A model generated the notes under the pieces. The model saw nothing but the letters and a program-made list of their open reading frames with translations, did not search any database and was not told where the DNA came from. Made by a program: the position numbers and the translations under genes. Of a DNA stretch of 32,362 nucleotides, positions 13,794 through 21,192 are shown piece by piece. How positions within the stretch are numbered: position 1 is the stretch's first letter; each line of letters starts with the position of its first letter. Source of the DNA: a virus; the IMG/VR virus record IMGVR_UViG_3300033981_001523, positions 1 to 32,362 of that record; one strand, written 5' to 3'.

Positions 13794-14176
13794 ACTGGGC
13801 CGAACTGCGTGCGCAGCTCGCCTGCACCGACCGTGGCGACGAGATGTGCATCGACCCGTGGCGGCCGCAACACAAGCGCGCCAGGCAGGAACGGGCCGGG
13901 CTCGCCATCTGCGCCGACTGCCAGCACCTCGACCGGTGCCGGGCGTGGGTGCTGCGCCAACCGGACGACCCGTCGCCGGTCATGGTCGTCGGCGGCATGA
14001 CACCGGGGCAGCGGCGCAAGTACCGCCACGGCGGCGACGCCTGCGGGACCGCCGCCGGGTACTGGCGGCACCACCGCAACGGCGAGGAGGCGTGCCAGCC
14101 GTGCAAGACAGCAGTGAACGAGGCGCGACGCGACTACCGGGCGCGACGGAAGAACGAGGGAAGGGGTGCGGCGTGA
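13790..14176 (+). CDS. Divergent WhiB-like protein, paralogue of the upstream gene
   Basis: A 128-residue protein from ATG 13790 (ATGA overlap). The Cys layout C12 (or C20), C41-x-x-C44 and C50 follows WhiB. The usual G-I/V-W-G-G turn is degenerate (VVGGMTPGQRR, 66-76), lacking Trp. The C-terminus HGGDACGTAAGYWRHHRNGE plus ACQPC (C102, C105) aligns with the tail of the preceding WhiB. This indicates duplication followed by divergence, or recruitment of the same zinc-type tail. Loss of the Trp could weaken sigma-factor contact, so it may be an antagonist or have a changed target. The cluster is predicted, not demonstrated. Confidence 0.75.
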   Translation: MNWAELRAQLACTDRGDEMCIDPWRPQHKRARQERAGLAICADCQHLDRCRAWVLRQPDDPSPVMVVGGMTPGQRRKYRHGGDACGTAAGYWRHHRNGEEACQPCKTAVNEARRDYRARRKNEGRGAA

Positions 14177-14222
14177 GTGAGCCGCTCCGCAGATCCCTGT
14201 CCGGTTTTGCCGACGCCGCCCT

Positions 14223-14287
14223 TAGGGTCACCAGTGCGTTACCCGAAAACCAGATGGCCCCCGCACCGCTTGCGACGGTCGGGGGCC
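14223..14287 (+). promoter_or_regulatory. Possible promoter -10 and leader hairpin before the CoiA-like gene
   Basis: A TAGGGT (14223-14228) could be a -10 element, but no good -35 is visible. Downstream, GGCCCCCG (14256-14263) pairs with CGGGGGCC (14280-14287). ACCG/CGGT continues the stem with one bulged C and a 7-base loop. There is no T-run after it. The ribosome site GGAAGGA and a 16-codon frame follow. The 14177-14315 stretch uses rare codons in every frame, so I read it as untranslated leader with an attenuator or RNA-stability element. Confidence 0.5.
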
Positions 14288-14315
14288 CGGATCACGTCAT
14301 GGAAGGACGTAACCA

Positions 14316-14366
14316 ATGAGCACTGTACCTGACGCTGTCGTCGACGACGAAGCGGTGGCCCGCTGA
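14316..14366 (+). CDS. 16-codon leader peptide coupled to the CoiA-like gene
   Basis: An ATG at 14316 preceded by GGAAGGA (7-base spacing) opens a 16-residue frame (MSTVPDAVVDDEAVAR). Its TGA overlaps the ATG of the next gene as TGATG. The downstream gene has no ribosome site of its own, so ribosomes finishing this mini-frame would restart there. The peptide itself may have no function. Confidence 0.5.
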   Translation: MSTVPDAVVDDEAVAR

Positions 14367-15541
14367 TGGCCCACTACGCACTCGTCGAGGGCGAGCTCGT
14401 CGCCGCAACGGAACTCGGGATGAGGGGCCGCTGCTACAAGGGCTGCCTGATGATCGCGAAGCCCGGCAACGGCCAGGTCGTTTCGCACTGGGCGCACGAG
14501 CCAGGCAGCGACTGCCCCGTCGCCGACACCGAGAACAGCGAAGGCGACTGGCACAAGGAAGTGAAGATGCTGTTCGAACACTTCGGCGCCCAGCCCGAGG
14601 TGCCCGGCTACATCGCCGCCAACGGCCGCTTGCATCGCGCCGACGTCGTCCTGGCCGACGGCCGGGTCGTCGAGGCGCAGACGAAGGTGATGTCCGAGGA
14701 GGCGATCACGTCACGCGAAGCGACCTACGGCGACATGTGCTGGATCTACGACGCCAGGTACGCGCACGAGTGGTTCAACATCACGAACCCGAGCGCGCCG
14801 CACGTGTTCCGCTGGGCGATGCCCCGGCGCGCCCTGCTGGCGCACCAGCGACCGATCTACCTGGACTGCGGCACCGACGGCGTGTGGCGTCTCGACGCGA
14901 TGAAGCGGGACTGCACCGAACGGCCGACGGCCTACTCGGGCTGGCGCACGCGCGTCGCCTCCGACCTGCTCGAGTTCGTGAAGGTGGTCAGTGCCGGTGC
15001 CGTGTTCGGCGCCCCGCCGCTGATGCAGACCGTCGGTGAACGTCACCAGGCCAAGCGGTTCGCTGCGCAACTGATGGACGTCGAAACGTGGATGAGTTTG
15101 CATCAGACGTGCCATCGGCCGGCGGTGGAGTGGGCCACCAAGGAACTGCACCAGGGTCGGCACGAGGAGCGTCTGCGTGACGCAAGGCTTGAGGTCGAAC
15201 AGGCTCAGCGCCTTGAGATGGAGATGCAGGCAGCAAGGCTTGAGGAAGAACAGGCCAGCCGCCTCAAGATGGAGGTCCGGGCAAGGCTCGAAGCCGCACA
15301 GCATCGCCGCCTGGAGATAGAGAGGCTGGCCAGGGTCGATCTGGTCGCAACGATCACGCCGCTTCCGGCGGCCGACTTCACCGACTGGTCGAAGCTGCAG
15401 GGAATGCGCTGCTCTTGCGGCGACTGCACGTCGACCCGCTGGGGCGACCGCGGTGGCTGCAAGTCCGACTGCGTCCCGTGCGCACTGATGAACGGAACGG
15501 TGCACACCTCGCACCGACAGAACAAGGCGAATGCAGCATGA
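14366..15541 (+). CDS. CoiA-like nuclease-domain protein with coiled coil and Cys-rich tail
   Basis: A 391-residue protein from ATG 14366. The N-terminus shows the CoiA pattern. A C23-x3-C27 / H41-x2-H44 zinc-type region comes first. A PD-(D/E)XK-like nuclease block follows, with E59, H63 and K67 (SEGDWHKEVK), R91-A-D93 (HRADVV) and E103-x-Q105-x-K107 (VEAQTK). Residues about 262-325 are a charged coiled coil of repeated RLE-rich units. The end holds a Cys cluster (CSCGDC, then CKSDCVPC). CoiA acts in DNA uptake and recombination in Gram-positives. Here, next to the primase, it probably processes DNA ends or host DNA. The nuclease assignment rests on motif order only. Confidence 0.7.
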   Translation: MAHYALVEGELVAATELGMRGRCYKGCLMIAKPGNGQVVSHWAHEPGSDCPVADTENSEGDWHKEVKMLFEHFGAQPEVPGYIAANGRLHRADVVLADGRVVEAQTKVMSEEAITSREATYGDMCWIYDARYAHEWFNITNPSAPHVFRWAMPRRALLAHQRPIYLDCGTDGVWRLDAMKRDCTERPTAYSGWRTRVASDLLEFVKVVSAGAVFGAPPLMQTVGERHQAKRFAAQLMDVETWMSLHQTCHRPAVEWATKELHQGRHEERLRDARLEVEQAQRLEMEMQAARLEEEQASRLKMEVRARLEAAQHRRLEIERLARVDLVATITPLPAADFTDWSKLQGMRCSCGDCTSTRWGDRGGCKSDCVPCALMNGTVHTSHRQNKANAA

Positions 15542-18294
15542 CCACACTCGATCACGCACTCTGGTACGCCGCCAACGGTTGGCGAGTCGTGCCGATCCCC
15601 ACCGGCTACAAGTACCCCAAGGGCATCGCCGAATGGGAGACGAAGGCCACCACCGACCCCGAGCGGATTCGGCGCTACTACGCCGCCAACCCGACCCACG
15701 GCGTCGGTATCGCCACCGGGCCAGCCTCGGGCCTGTTCGTCATCGACATCGACCCGCGCGACGGTGGCGACGATTCGCTGGTGGCGCTCGAGGCCCGGTA
15801 CGGCCGACTGCCCGACACCGTCGAAGCGATCACGGGTGGCAACGGTCGCCACATCTACCTTCGCTGGCCGGAGACGGGCGAGATCCACAACTCGGCGAGC
15901 GGCGTGCTCGGCGTCGGCATCGACGTGCGTGGCATCAACGGCCAGGTCTTGGCCGCCCCGACGATCCACCCCACCACCGGCCAGGCCTACCAGTGGGACA
16001 TCGAGCACGACCCGATGTCGGGCCAGGCCGTCGCCGACGCACCGCAGTGGCTGATCGACCTGCTGCAGGCCCCGGTCGGCAACAACGAAGCCCGGCGCGA
16101 GCGGATCGCCCGCATCGACGGCGAGATGAAGCCCGGCGACATCTGGGCGCAGAACACCACCTGGGCCGACGAACTCACCAGGTACGGGGCGACGCTGCAC
16201 TCGCAGCACACCGACAGCGGTGGCGGCTACTACGAGCTATGGACCCGGCCGGGCAAGAGCCCGAAGGACGGCGCATCGGCGAGCCTGTACTACGGCGGCA
16301 CCGAATGCCTCAAGGTGTTCTCGTCGAACTGGGCACCGTTCACCGCCACCGAGATGGTCACCCTGTGGGGCTTTCATGTGGCGATGGAGCACGGCGGCGA
16401 CTTCTACCAGGCCGCCAAGGAGCACGGCGAGAAGCAGCGCATCGACCTCGGCGACCCGTTCACCGACCCCAGGGCCGAAGTCGAGGGCCGACGCCCGCGG
16501 CGCGGGATCGTGCACAACGGCCGCCAGCACGACGAGGTCGTCGCCGAAGCGATGCTCGCCCTGCAGGAAGCCAACGACCCGCCGGCCGTGTTCGTTCGCG
16601 CCGGGCAGTTGTGCCGGCTGCGCCAAGACGAAGATGACCGGCCGCTCATCGAAGCGTTGCGCCCCGAGCACGTCAGGCTGCAACTCGCCCACGCCGCCAA
16701 CTGGTACCGGGTCAACAAGGACGGCGACCATTCGAGCACGTCACCGCCGGGCGATGTGGCGGCGTCCATCGTTGCCTCGGGCGCGTGGGACATGCCTGCC
16801 CTTGCCGGTGTCGTCGAACTGCCGGTGCTACGCCCCGACGGCACGTTCCAGATCGGCCACGGCTACGACGGCTCGACCCGGCTGTTCCACTGGCACCGAG
16901 GCAAGCCGTACCCGGGCGTGAGCGACGAACCGACGGCCGCGGAACTCGCCGCGGCAGTGGCGCTGATCGACGAGACGCTGTGCGACTTCCCGTGGGACTC
17001 GACCGCCGACCGGGCCAATGCTTGGGCGCTGTTCCTGACGCCGCTGGTGCGAGCCATCGTCGGCCAGGTGCCGATGGCGCTCGTCGACGCACCAGAGCCG
17101 GGCACCGGCAAGGGGCTGCTGGTCAAGGTGGCGGCGATCATCACCATCGGCCGGGCCGCTGCGCTGATGGCGTGGCCGACCGGCGACGAAGAGCTGGAGA
17201 AGAAGGTCACGGCTGCACTCATGGCGGGATCGACGATGCTGATCTTCGACAACGTCGAGGGCGTCATCAAGAGCCCCACGCTCGCCGCGGTGCTCACCGC
17301 GGACTCATGGCAGGGCCGAGTGCTCGGCCGATCCGAGATGGTGACCGTGCCGAACCGGGCGACCTGGGCCTGCACGGGCAACAACATCGACGTCGGCGGC
17401 GACCTCGCACGACGCTGCTACCGCATCCGGCTCGACGCCCGCCAGGCGTCGCCGTGGCTGCGTACCGGCTTCAAGCACGCCGACCTCGGTGGCTGGGTGA
17501 GCGACAACCGTGGCGAACTGCTGCATGCGCTGTGCACCATCATCCGGTCATGGTGGGTGGCTGGTCGGCCGATGGCGACCAACGCACCAGCGATGGGCGA
17601 CTACTCGCGCTGGGTGCGCACCGTCGGCGGCATCCTCGATCACGCCGGGGTGAAGGACTTCCTCGGCAACCTTGCCGACTTCCACGCATCGGCCGACCGT
17701 GAAGCGGGGGCATGGGAAGCGTTCCTCGGCGCCTGGTTCGATCAGGTCGGCGAGGAGTCGCTCAGCGTCGGCGACCTGGTGGCCAAGATGCGCGACCCGT
17801 ACACCGGGGACCGCATCCTCGAGTCGCTTCCCGACGAACTCGCGGGGGAGTGGGGCAAGGGATCGTTCACTCAGCGGCTCGGCCAGGCGCTCCGCAAGCG
17901 CACCGGACGGCACTACGGGGCGAGCGGGATGCACCTTGTCGAGATGCCTCGCGACCGGCGACGAGTCGTCATCTACTCGGTGACGAAGCGTTCGGTCGCC
18001 ATGCAGAGCGCGGGGCTTGCTGAAGCCCCGCGCGAGGGCGACGCTGTGAGCAGGGATGACGCGAAAGACGCGGGGCTTGCGGGGCTTGAACCCCCTACCC
18101 CACGCGAAAAAAGTTATCCACAGGGTGGCGTGAGCGCTGCGCCAGAAATTGTCGGCCAGCGTGGCGAAACAGCCCCGCAAGCCCCGCAGCCCCGCGCGGA
18201 CGACCTCGGTCGCGAAACGGTCGGCCAGCGAGGCGAAACAGCCCCGCAGCCCCGCGCAGCCGCCTCGCCCGTCCCATCGATGGATCACTTCTGA
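15538..18294 (+). CDS. Primase-polymerase / helicase fusion (replication initiator)
   Basis: A 918-residue protein from ATG 15538 (ATGA overlap). Residues 1-190 are a bifunctional primase-polymerase domain, with metal-binding D70-x-D72 in LFVIDIDPRDG and H105 in GGNGRHIYL. A middle region leads to an ATPase module. Its Walker A is EPGTGKG (K525) and its Walker B LIFDNVEG (D571), with CTGNN downstream as sensor 1. The fusion is like plasmid and phage primase-helicases that start replication. A winged-helix-type region (LVAKMRDPYTGDRIL) precedes a low-complexity C-terminus (about 820-918) with repeated VGQRGETAPQ and many Pro. That last part overlaps origin-like DNA elements, so its sequence may be shaped by DNA function. 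Confidence 0.9.
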   Translation: MTTLDHALWYAANGWRVVPIPTGYKYPKGIAEWETKATTDPERIRRYYAANPTHGVGIATGPASGLFVIDIDPRDGGDDSLVALEARYGRLPDTVEAITGGNGRHIYLRWPETGEIHNSASGVLGVGIDVRGINGQVLAAPTIHPTTGQAYQWDIEHDPMSGQAVADAPQWLIDLLQAPVGNNEARRERIARIDGEMKPGDIWAQNTTWADELTRYGATLHSQHTDSGGGYYELWTRPGKSPKDGASASLYYGGTECLKVFSSNWAPFTATEMVTLWGFHVAMEHGGDFYQAAKEHGEKQRIDLGDPFTDPRAEVEGRRPRRGIVHNGRQHDEVVAEAMLALQEANDPPAVFVRAGQLCRLRQDEDDRPLIEALRPEHVRLQLAHAANWYRVNKDGDHSSTSPPGDVAASIVASGAWDMPALAGVVELPVLRPDGTFQIGHGYDGSTRLFHWHRGKPYPGVSDEPTAAELAAAVALIDETLCDFPWDSTADRANAWALFLTPLVRAIVGQVPMALVDAPEPGTGKGLLVKVAAIITIGRAAALMAWPTGDEELEKKVTAALMAGSTMLIFDNVEGVIKSPTLAAVLTADSWQGRVLGRSEMVTVPNRATWACTGNNIDVGGDLARRCYRIRLDARQASPWLRTGFKHADLGGWVSDNRGELLHALCTIIRSWWVAGRPMATNAPAMGDYSRWVRTVGGILDHAGVKDFLGNLADFHASADREAGAWEAFLGAWFDQVGEESLSVGDLVAKMRDPYTGDRILESLPDELAGEWGKGSFTQRLGQALRKRTGRHYGASGMHLVEMPRDRRRVVIYSVTKRSVAMQSAGLAEAPREGDAVSRDDAKDAGLAGLEPPTPREKSYPQGGVSAAPEIVGQRGETAPQAPQPRADDLGRETVGQRGETAPQPRAAASPVPSMDHF
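18008..18257. other. Candidate replication origin inside the 3' end of the primase gene
   Basis: A perfect 11-bp hairpin, GCGCGGGGCTT (18008-18018) / AAGCCCCGCGC (18023-18033), has a 4-base loop. CGGGGCTTGC recurs at 18071-18080. Next come a short A-tract and TTATCCACA (18114-18122), an exact match to the DnaA-box consensus. Direct repeats beginning TCGGCCAGCG and including GGCGAAACAGCCCCGCA lie at 18151-18197 and 18220-18257. Hairpin, A-rich patch, DnaA box and iteron-like repeats next to the initiator gene are the normal parts of a theta origin. Function is inferred. Confidence 0.55.
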
Positions 18295-18344
18295 CGATGA
18301 ACCGCTTACCGCTGTCCCCACCTCTGACGATGAAAGGCCAACCC

Positions 18345-18848
18345 ATGACCCGCACCCGTATCGACGTCCAACTCGCTGCAGCCGCCACCCTGCTCGACCG
18401 CCTGGCGTCGTCGTACCCGTCGGCGCTCGGCCACCTCGCCCGCGAGCTGCTCGTGCTTGACGGTATGCCCGACCACACTAGCGGCGCCGGTATCACCCGT
18501 GGCGCCGGCAGCGACGTCGAGGCGCTCACCGCCGTCGAGCGGGTCGCCGCCAGCCGGGTGCACTTCTCGACCGAGCTTGACACGTTGCGCGAGGACGCCC
18601 AAGCGGTCATTGAGATGATCGGCGCCTTGGCGCACATGATCGACCGGGCCATCGGCCTGCGTGCGCCGATCGCTGTGTCACGGTGTCGCGATTCGCTGCC
18701 CGGCCGTGACGGCGGCATGGAGTGGGGCGACCCGACCTGCGAGGAGATCCCGGCGAAGGCTGGGCTGTGCTCGGCGTGCTACCAGCGTGAGCGGCGCTGG
18801 CGCATCGGTGAGGGGCTGGCGGTTCGGGATGTCGTCGATGCTCGATGA
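18345..18848 (+). CDS. Hypothetical protein with C-terminal Cys4 zinc-finger-like motif
   Basis: A 167-residue protein. ATG 18345 is preferred over ATG 18297, with AAAGG 7 bases upstream. Residues about 8-110 are helical (LAAAATLLDRLASSYPSALG, HFSTELDTLREDAQAVIEMI). The C-terminus has C114, C132 and C142-x-x-C145 (LCSACYQRERRWR), a pattern seen in small zinc-binding phage proteins. It is the last gene of the early operon, before the hairpin near 18915. A DNA- or RNA-related role is plausible; the family is not recognised. Confidence 0.55.
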   Translation: MTRTRIDVQLAAAATLLDRLASSYPSALGHLARELLVLDGMPDHTSGAGITRGAGSDVEALTAVERVAASRVHFSTELDTLREDAQAVIEMIGALAHMIDRAIGLRAPIAVSRCRDSLPGRDGGMEWGDPTCEEIPAKAGLCSACYQRERRWRIGEGLAVRDVVDAR

Positions 18849-18875
18849 AACCTGGTCGCTGACCTGCGTCGATGT

Positions 18876-18904
18876 TGGACAATGAAACCAGAAACCTGTA
18901 GTCT
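18876..18904 (+). promoter_or_regulatory. Predicted promoter for the late operon or a leader RNA
   Basis: TGGACA (18876-18881) and TAGTCT (18899-18904) are 17 bases apart, with a TG just before the -10. Transcription would start near 18911, four bases before a strong hairpin. The next gene is the HNH/terminase block about 240 bases on, so this is the best late-promoter candidate seen. Confidence 0.5.
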
Positions 18905-18914
18905 TGGTGTAAGT

Positions 18915-18945
18915 CGCCCGTCGTGTGCAGCAGCACCGGCGGGCG
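18915..18945 (+). terminator. Hairpin: early-operon terminator or 5' leader attenuator
   Basis: CGCCCGTCG (18915-18923) pairs with CGGCGGGCG (18937-18945) with one G-T pair. The inner stem GTGC/GCAC closes an AGCA loop. TTGCCGTTGT follows, only modestly T-rich. It could end the early transcript from 18848. Because a predicted promoter starts just before it, it could also be a 5' attenuator or the body of a short RNA. Confidence 0.6.
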
Positions 18946-18962
18946 TTGCCGTTGTCGGGGCC

Positions 18963-19151
18963 ATGCATCGGTCTTGCATGCATATATGCATGACCATGCA
19001 GTCGCCATGCATGAAGGGGAGGGGGCGGGGCGTTCACGTACGCGAAACGCCTGCTAGAGCACCCCGCCGCTTCTCGTCTCTCTCTCCGAGGCTCACCGGG
19101 GGTGCATGATCGGTGCATGAACATGCATGAATGCATGCATGGAGGTGCATG
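18963..19151. repeat. Two clusters of TGCATG/ATGCAT sites flanking a GC-rich inverted repeat
   Basis: The left cluster has ATGCAT at 18963, 18978, 18986 and 19007, and includes the 16-bp perfect palindrome CATGCATATATGCATG (18977-18992). The right cluster has TGCATG starting at 19103, 19114, 19124, 19132, 19136 and 19146, mostly 8-11 bases apart. Between them are nested inverted repeats GGCGGGG (19024-19030) / CCCCGCC (19062-19068) and GGCGTT / AACGCC. The 306 bases 18849-19154 hold no credible gene. Position directly before HNH and terminase genes suggests a cos/pac packaging site or late-control array. Confidence 0.7.
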
Positions 19152-19154
19152 ACG

Positions 19155-19442
19155 ATGCCCGCAAAGGACCGCATCCACTACGCCGGGTCGTACGACAAGC
19201 GCGCCCGCCTGGTTCGCGAGCGGGCCTACGCCGATCTCGGCACCCGCTGTTGGCGGTGCGGTCGCACGCTGGCCGAGGAGCAGCGCCTGGTGCCGTGGAA
19301 GCGGGTCACCTGGCACGCCGGCCACACGGTCGACGGTGACAACTCGGCGCCACTGATGCCTGAGCACTCGACCTGCAACCAGCGGGCCGGTGCGATGGCT
19401 GGCAATCTGGCCCGCAACCCGAAGGGAACTCGCTGGTGGTGA
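19155..19442 (+). CDS. HNH endonuclease of the packaging module
   Basis: A 95-residue protein. ATG 19155 is preferred (GGAGG at 19141-19145, 9-base spacing); ATG 19149 is also in frame. The beta-beta-alpha-metal HNH motif is clear: C32-x-x-C35, H54-A-G-H57, N63 in DGDNSAPL, and H71/C74 in PEHSTCNQRAGA. Small HNH proteins next to terminase are required for DNA cleavage at packaging in several HK97-like phages with cohesive ends, and act with the large terminase. Its position directly before the terminase genes and after the TGCATG clusters fits this. Length is typical. Confidence 0.9.
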   Translation: MPAKDRIHYAGSYDKRARLVRERAYADLGTRCWRCGRTLAEEQRLVPWKRVTWHAGHTVDGDNSAPLMPEHSTCNQRAGAMAGNLARNPKGTRWW

Positions 19443-19687
19443 CCGACGACGATCGCCGCCTACGCCTGGAGCGGCTGCGTGACCAGCTCACCGCTGCGAT
19501 CGAGGCGTGCAGCGACAACATGCTCCCGCAACTGGCAGGGCAGTTGCGGGCGACGCTGGCCGATCTGGCGGCGTTGCCGGAGCCCGTCGAGAGGCAGTCA
19601 CTCACCGATGAGCTCAAGCAGCGTCGTGCAGCGCGTCGGCGCTCAGCGGCCGAGACTCCAGCACCTGCCTCCGGGTCAGGTCAGTAG
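19439..19687 (+). CDS. Small terminase subunit candidate
   Basis: An 82-residue protein from GTG 19439 (GTGA overlap; an adjacent in-frame GTG at 19436 is possible). It is helical and charged (RLRLERLRDQLTAAIEACSD, LPQLAGQLRATLADLAALPE), ending in a basic DELKQRRAARRRSAAE. Actinophages commonly encode such a short protein between HNH and large terminase; it is taken as the small terminase that recognises the packaging site. Its last 80 bases overlap the large-terminase gene in another frame. Identification is from position and style only. Confidence 0.55.
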   Translation: MTDDDRRLRLERLRDQLTAAIEACSDNMLPQLAGQLRATLADLAALPEPVERQSLTDELKQRRAARRRSAAETPAPASGSGQ

Positions 19688-21044
19688 CGCCGGACAGGAC
19701 GCCGTCGACTTCGCCGCTGCGTGCGGCCTGGTGCTCGACGACTGGCAGGCGTGGTGCCTGGACAAGATGCTCGGCGAGGACGCAGCGGGTCGGGCGTTGG
19801 CCACGACGGTGCTGCTGATCCTGCCCCGCCAGAACGGCAAGAACGCCGTGCTCGAGGCGCTGGAACTCTACGCCTTCTACGTGCTCGACGAGCCTCGCAT
19901 CCTGCACACGGCTCACCTGGCCAAGACGGCCGCCGATCACATGCAGCGCATGGTGGCGCTGGTGCGATCGAACCCCGACCTCGACGAAGTCACGCACGCC
20001 TACTTCGCCAACGGCAAAGAGGCGTTGCAGCGTCGGGACACCGGCGCCCGGTTGGAGTTCATCACCCGCGGCCGCAAGACGGCCCGTGGTGGTTCGCCGA
20101 CCCGGGTGGTGTTCGACGAGGCGCTGTTCCTGCTCGACGAGCAGGTGCAGTCGATCCTCCCGGCGATGTCTGCGCAGTCGATGCGTGCCGACCCGCCGCA
20201 ACTGATCTACACGTCGTCTGGTCCGTTGCCGGAGTCGGTGGTGCTACACCGCCTGCGCCGTCAGGGCATGGCCGGCGAGTCGCCCCGGATGTTCTTCGCC
20301 GAGTGGTCGTGCGAGGTCGGCACCGACCTGCGTGACCGTGACGCGTGGTACGAAGCGAATCCCGGTCTCGGTATCCGCATCAGCGAGGACTGGATCGCCG
20401 GTACCGAGCTGGTGCAGATGTCGCCCGAAGGGTTCGCTCTCGAGCGGCTCGGCATCGTGGTCGCCGACGACGGTGCGCACGCACACCTTCCCGGCTGGGA
20501 GGCGTGTCGTGCAACGAAGTCGAAGTTGGACAAGCCGCCGACGTCGGTGGCGGTGGCGGTCGGGCCTGGCGGCCAGTGGTCGTCGGTGGCTGCTGTCGGT
20601 GCGTGCGCCGACGGTCTGCCGTACGTCGAGCTGATCCGGCGGGAGCCGGGCACTGCGTGGCTCGTTGCCGAGGTGCAGGCCGCTCACCAGGCGGTCGGCG
20701 TGCCGATCGTGATCGACCCTCGTTCGCCGTCGGTGGGCGTGATCGACGAGATCAAGCGTGCCGGTGTGCCGGTCACCGAGTCGACCACGGCCGACTATCT
20801 GCGCTCATGCGCTGCTCTGCAGGACGCCGTCGGCAACGCCAAGGTGCGCCACTTCGGCGACCAACCACTCGACGCTGCCGTGGTCGGCGCCGACATCCGC
20901 TCCGTCGGTGAGGCGTGGGCCTGGTCGCAGAAGGCGTCGACGGTGGACATCACACCACTCGTCGCCGCGACACTCGCTCTCGGCGCATGGAACGCACCGG
21001 CTGCCCCCGAATCCGAGGCTTGGGCCTCGCTGATCGACCTGTGA
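19608..21044 (+). CDS. terL: Large terminase subunit (packaging ATPase-nuclease)
   Basis: A 478-residue protein from ATG 19608, within the previous gene. The ATPase domain has an adenine-binding start (DDWQAWCLDKML), Walker A PRQNGKN (73-79), Walker B VVFDEA (D170, E171) and the TSSG coupling motif (202-205). The nuclease domain keeps D370 (IVIDPRS) and D447 (VDITPLVAATLAL). The first acidic position, usually an Asp in AVDVSPD-type segments, reads VAVAVGPGG here, with Ala317. The protein drives DNA into the prohead and cuts it, probably with the HNH partner. Confidence 0.93.
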   Translation: MSSSSVVQRVGAQRPRLQHLPPGQVSSAGQDAVDFAAACGLVLDDWQAWCLDKMLGEDAAGRALATTVLLILPRQNGKNAVLEALELYAFYVLDEPRILHTAHLAKTAADHMQRMVALVRSNPDLDEVTHAYFANGKEALQRRDTGARLEFITRGRKTARGGSPTRVVFDEALFLLDEQVQSILPAMSAQSMRADPPQLIYTSSGPLPESVVLHRLRRQGMAGESPRMFFAEWSCEVGTDLRDRDAWYEANPGLGIRISEDWIAGTELVQMSPEGFALERLGIVVADDGAHAHLPGWEACRATKSKLDKPPTSVAVAVGPGGQWSSVAAVGACADGLPYVELIRREPGTAWLVAEVQAAHQAVGVPIVIDPRSPSVGVIDEIKRAGVPVTESTTADYLRSCAALQDAVGNAKVRHFGDQPLDAAVVGADIRSVGEAWAWSQKASTVDITPLVAATLALGAWNAPAAPESEAWASLIDL

Positions 21045-21051
21045 GGTGACG

Positions 21052-21192
21052 ATGGACAAGCGCATCACCTCGGCAGTGGAGATCGCTTCGGCGGCCGCGC
21101 TGGTCATCGGCGCTGCGATGGTTGCCGGTGCTGCCGGCTGGATCGTCGGCGGTCTGCTCGGCATGGTGTTCGCTTGGCGGGCCGGGCTGTGA
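21052..21192 (+). CDS. 46-residue hydrophobic protein
   Basis: A 46-residue frame from ATG 21052, preceded by GAGGTGA and overlapping the portal start by GTGA. After a short polar start (MDKRITSAVEI) it is almost all hydrophobic (AAALVIGAAMVAGAAGWIVGGLLGMVFAW), one long or two short membrane spans. Very small membrane proteins are seen between terminase and portal in some actinophages; their role is not known. Reality is supported by the ribosome site and the overlap. Confidence 0.6.
   Translation: MDKRITSAVEIASAAALVIGAAMVAGAAGWIVGGLLGMVFAWRAGL

Noticed and set aside
14173-14319. A 48-residue frame with GTG start overlapping the second WhiB-like gene
   Set aside because: It uses CTT, AGG, TTA and AGA, which are rare in the sure genes here, and runs through a strong hairpin. 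I treat the region as leader, though the GTGA overlap leaves some doubt.
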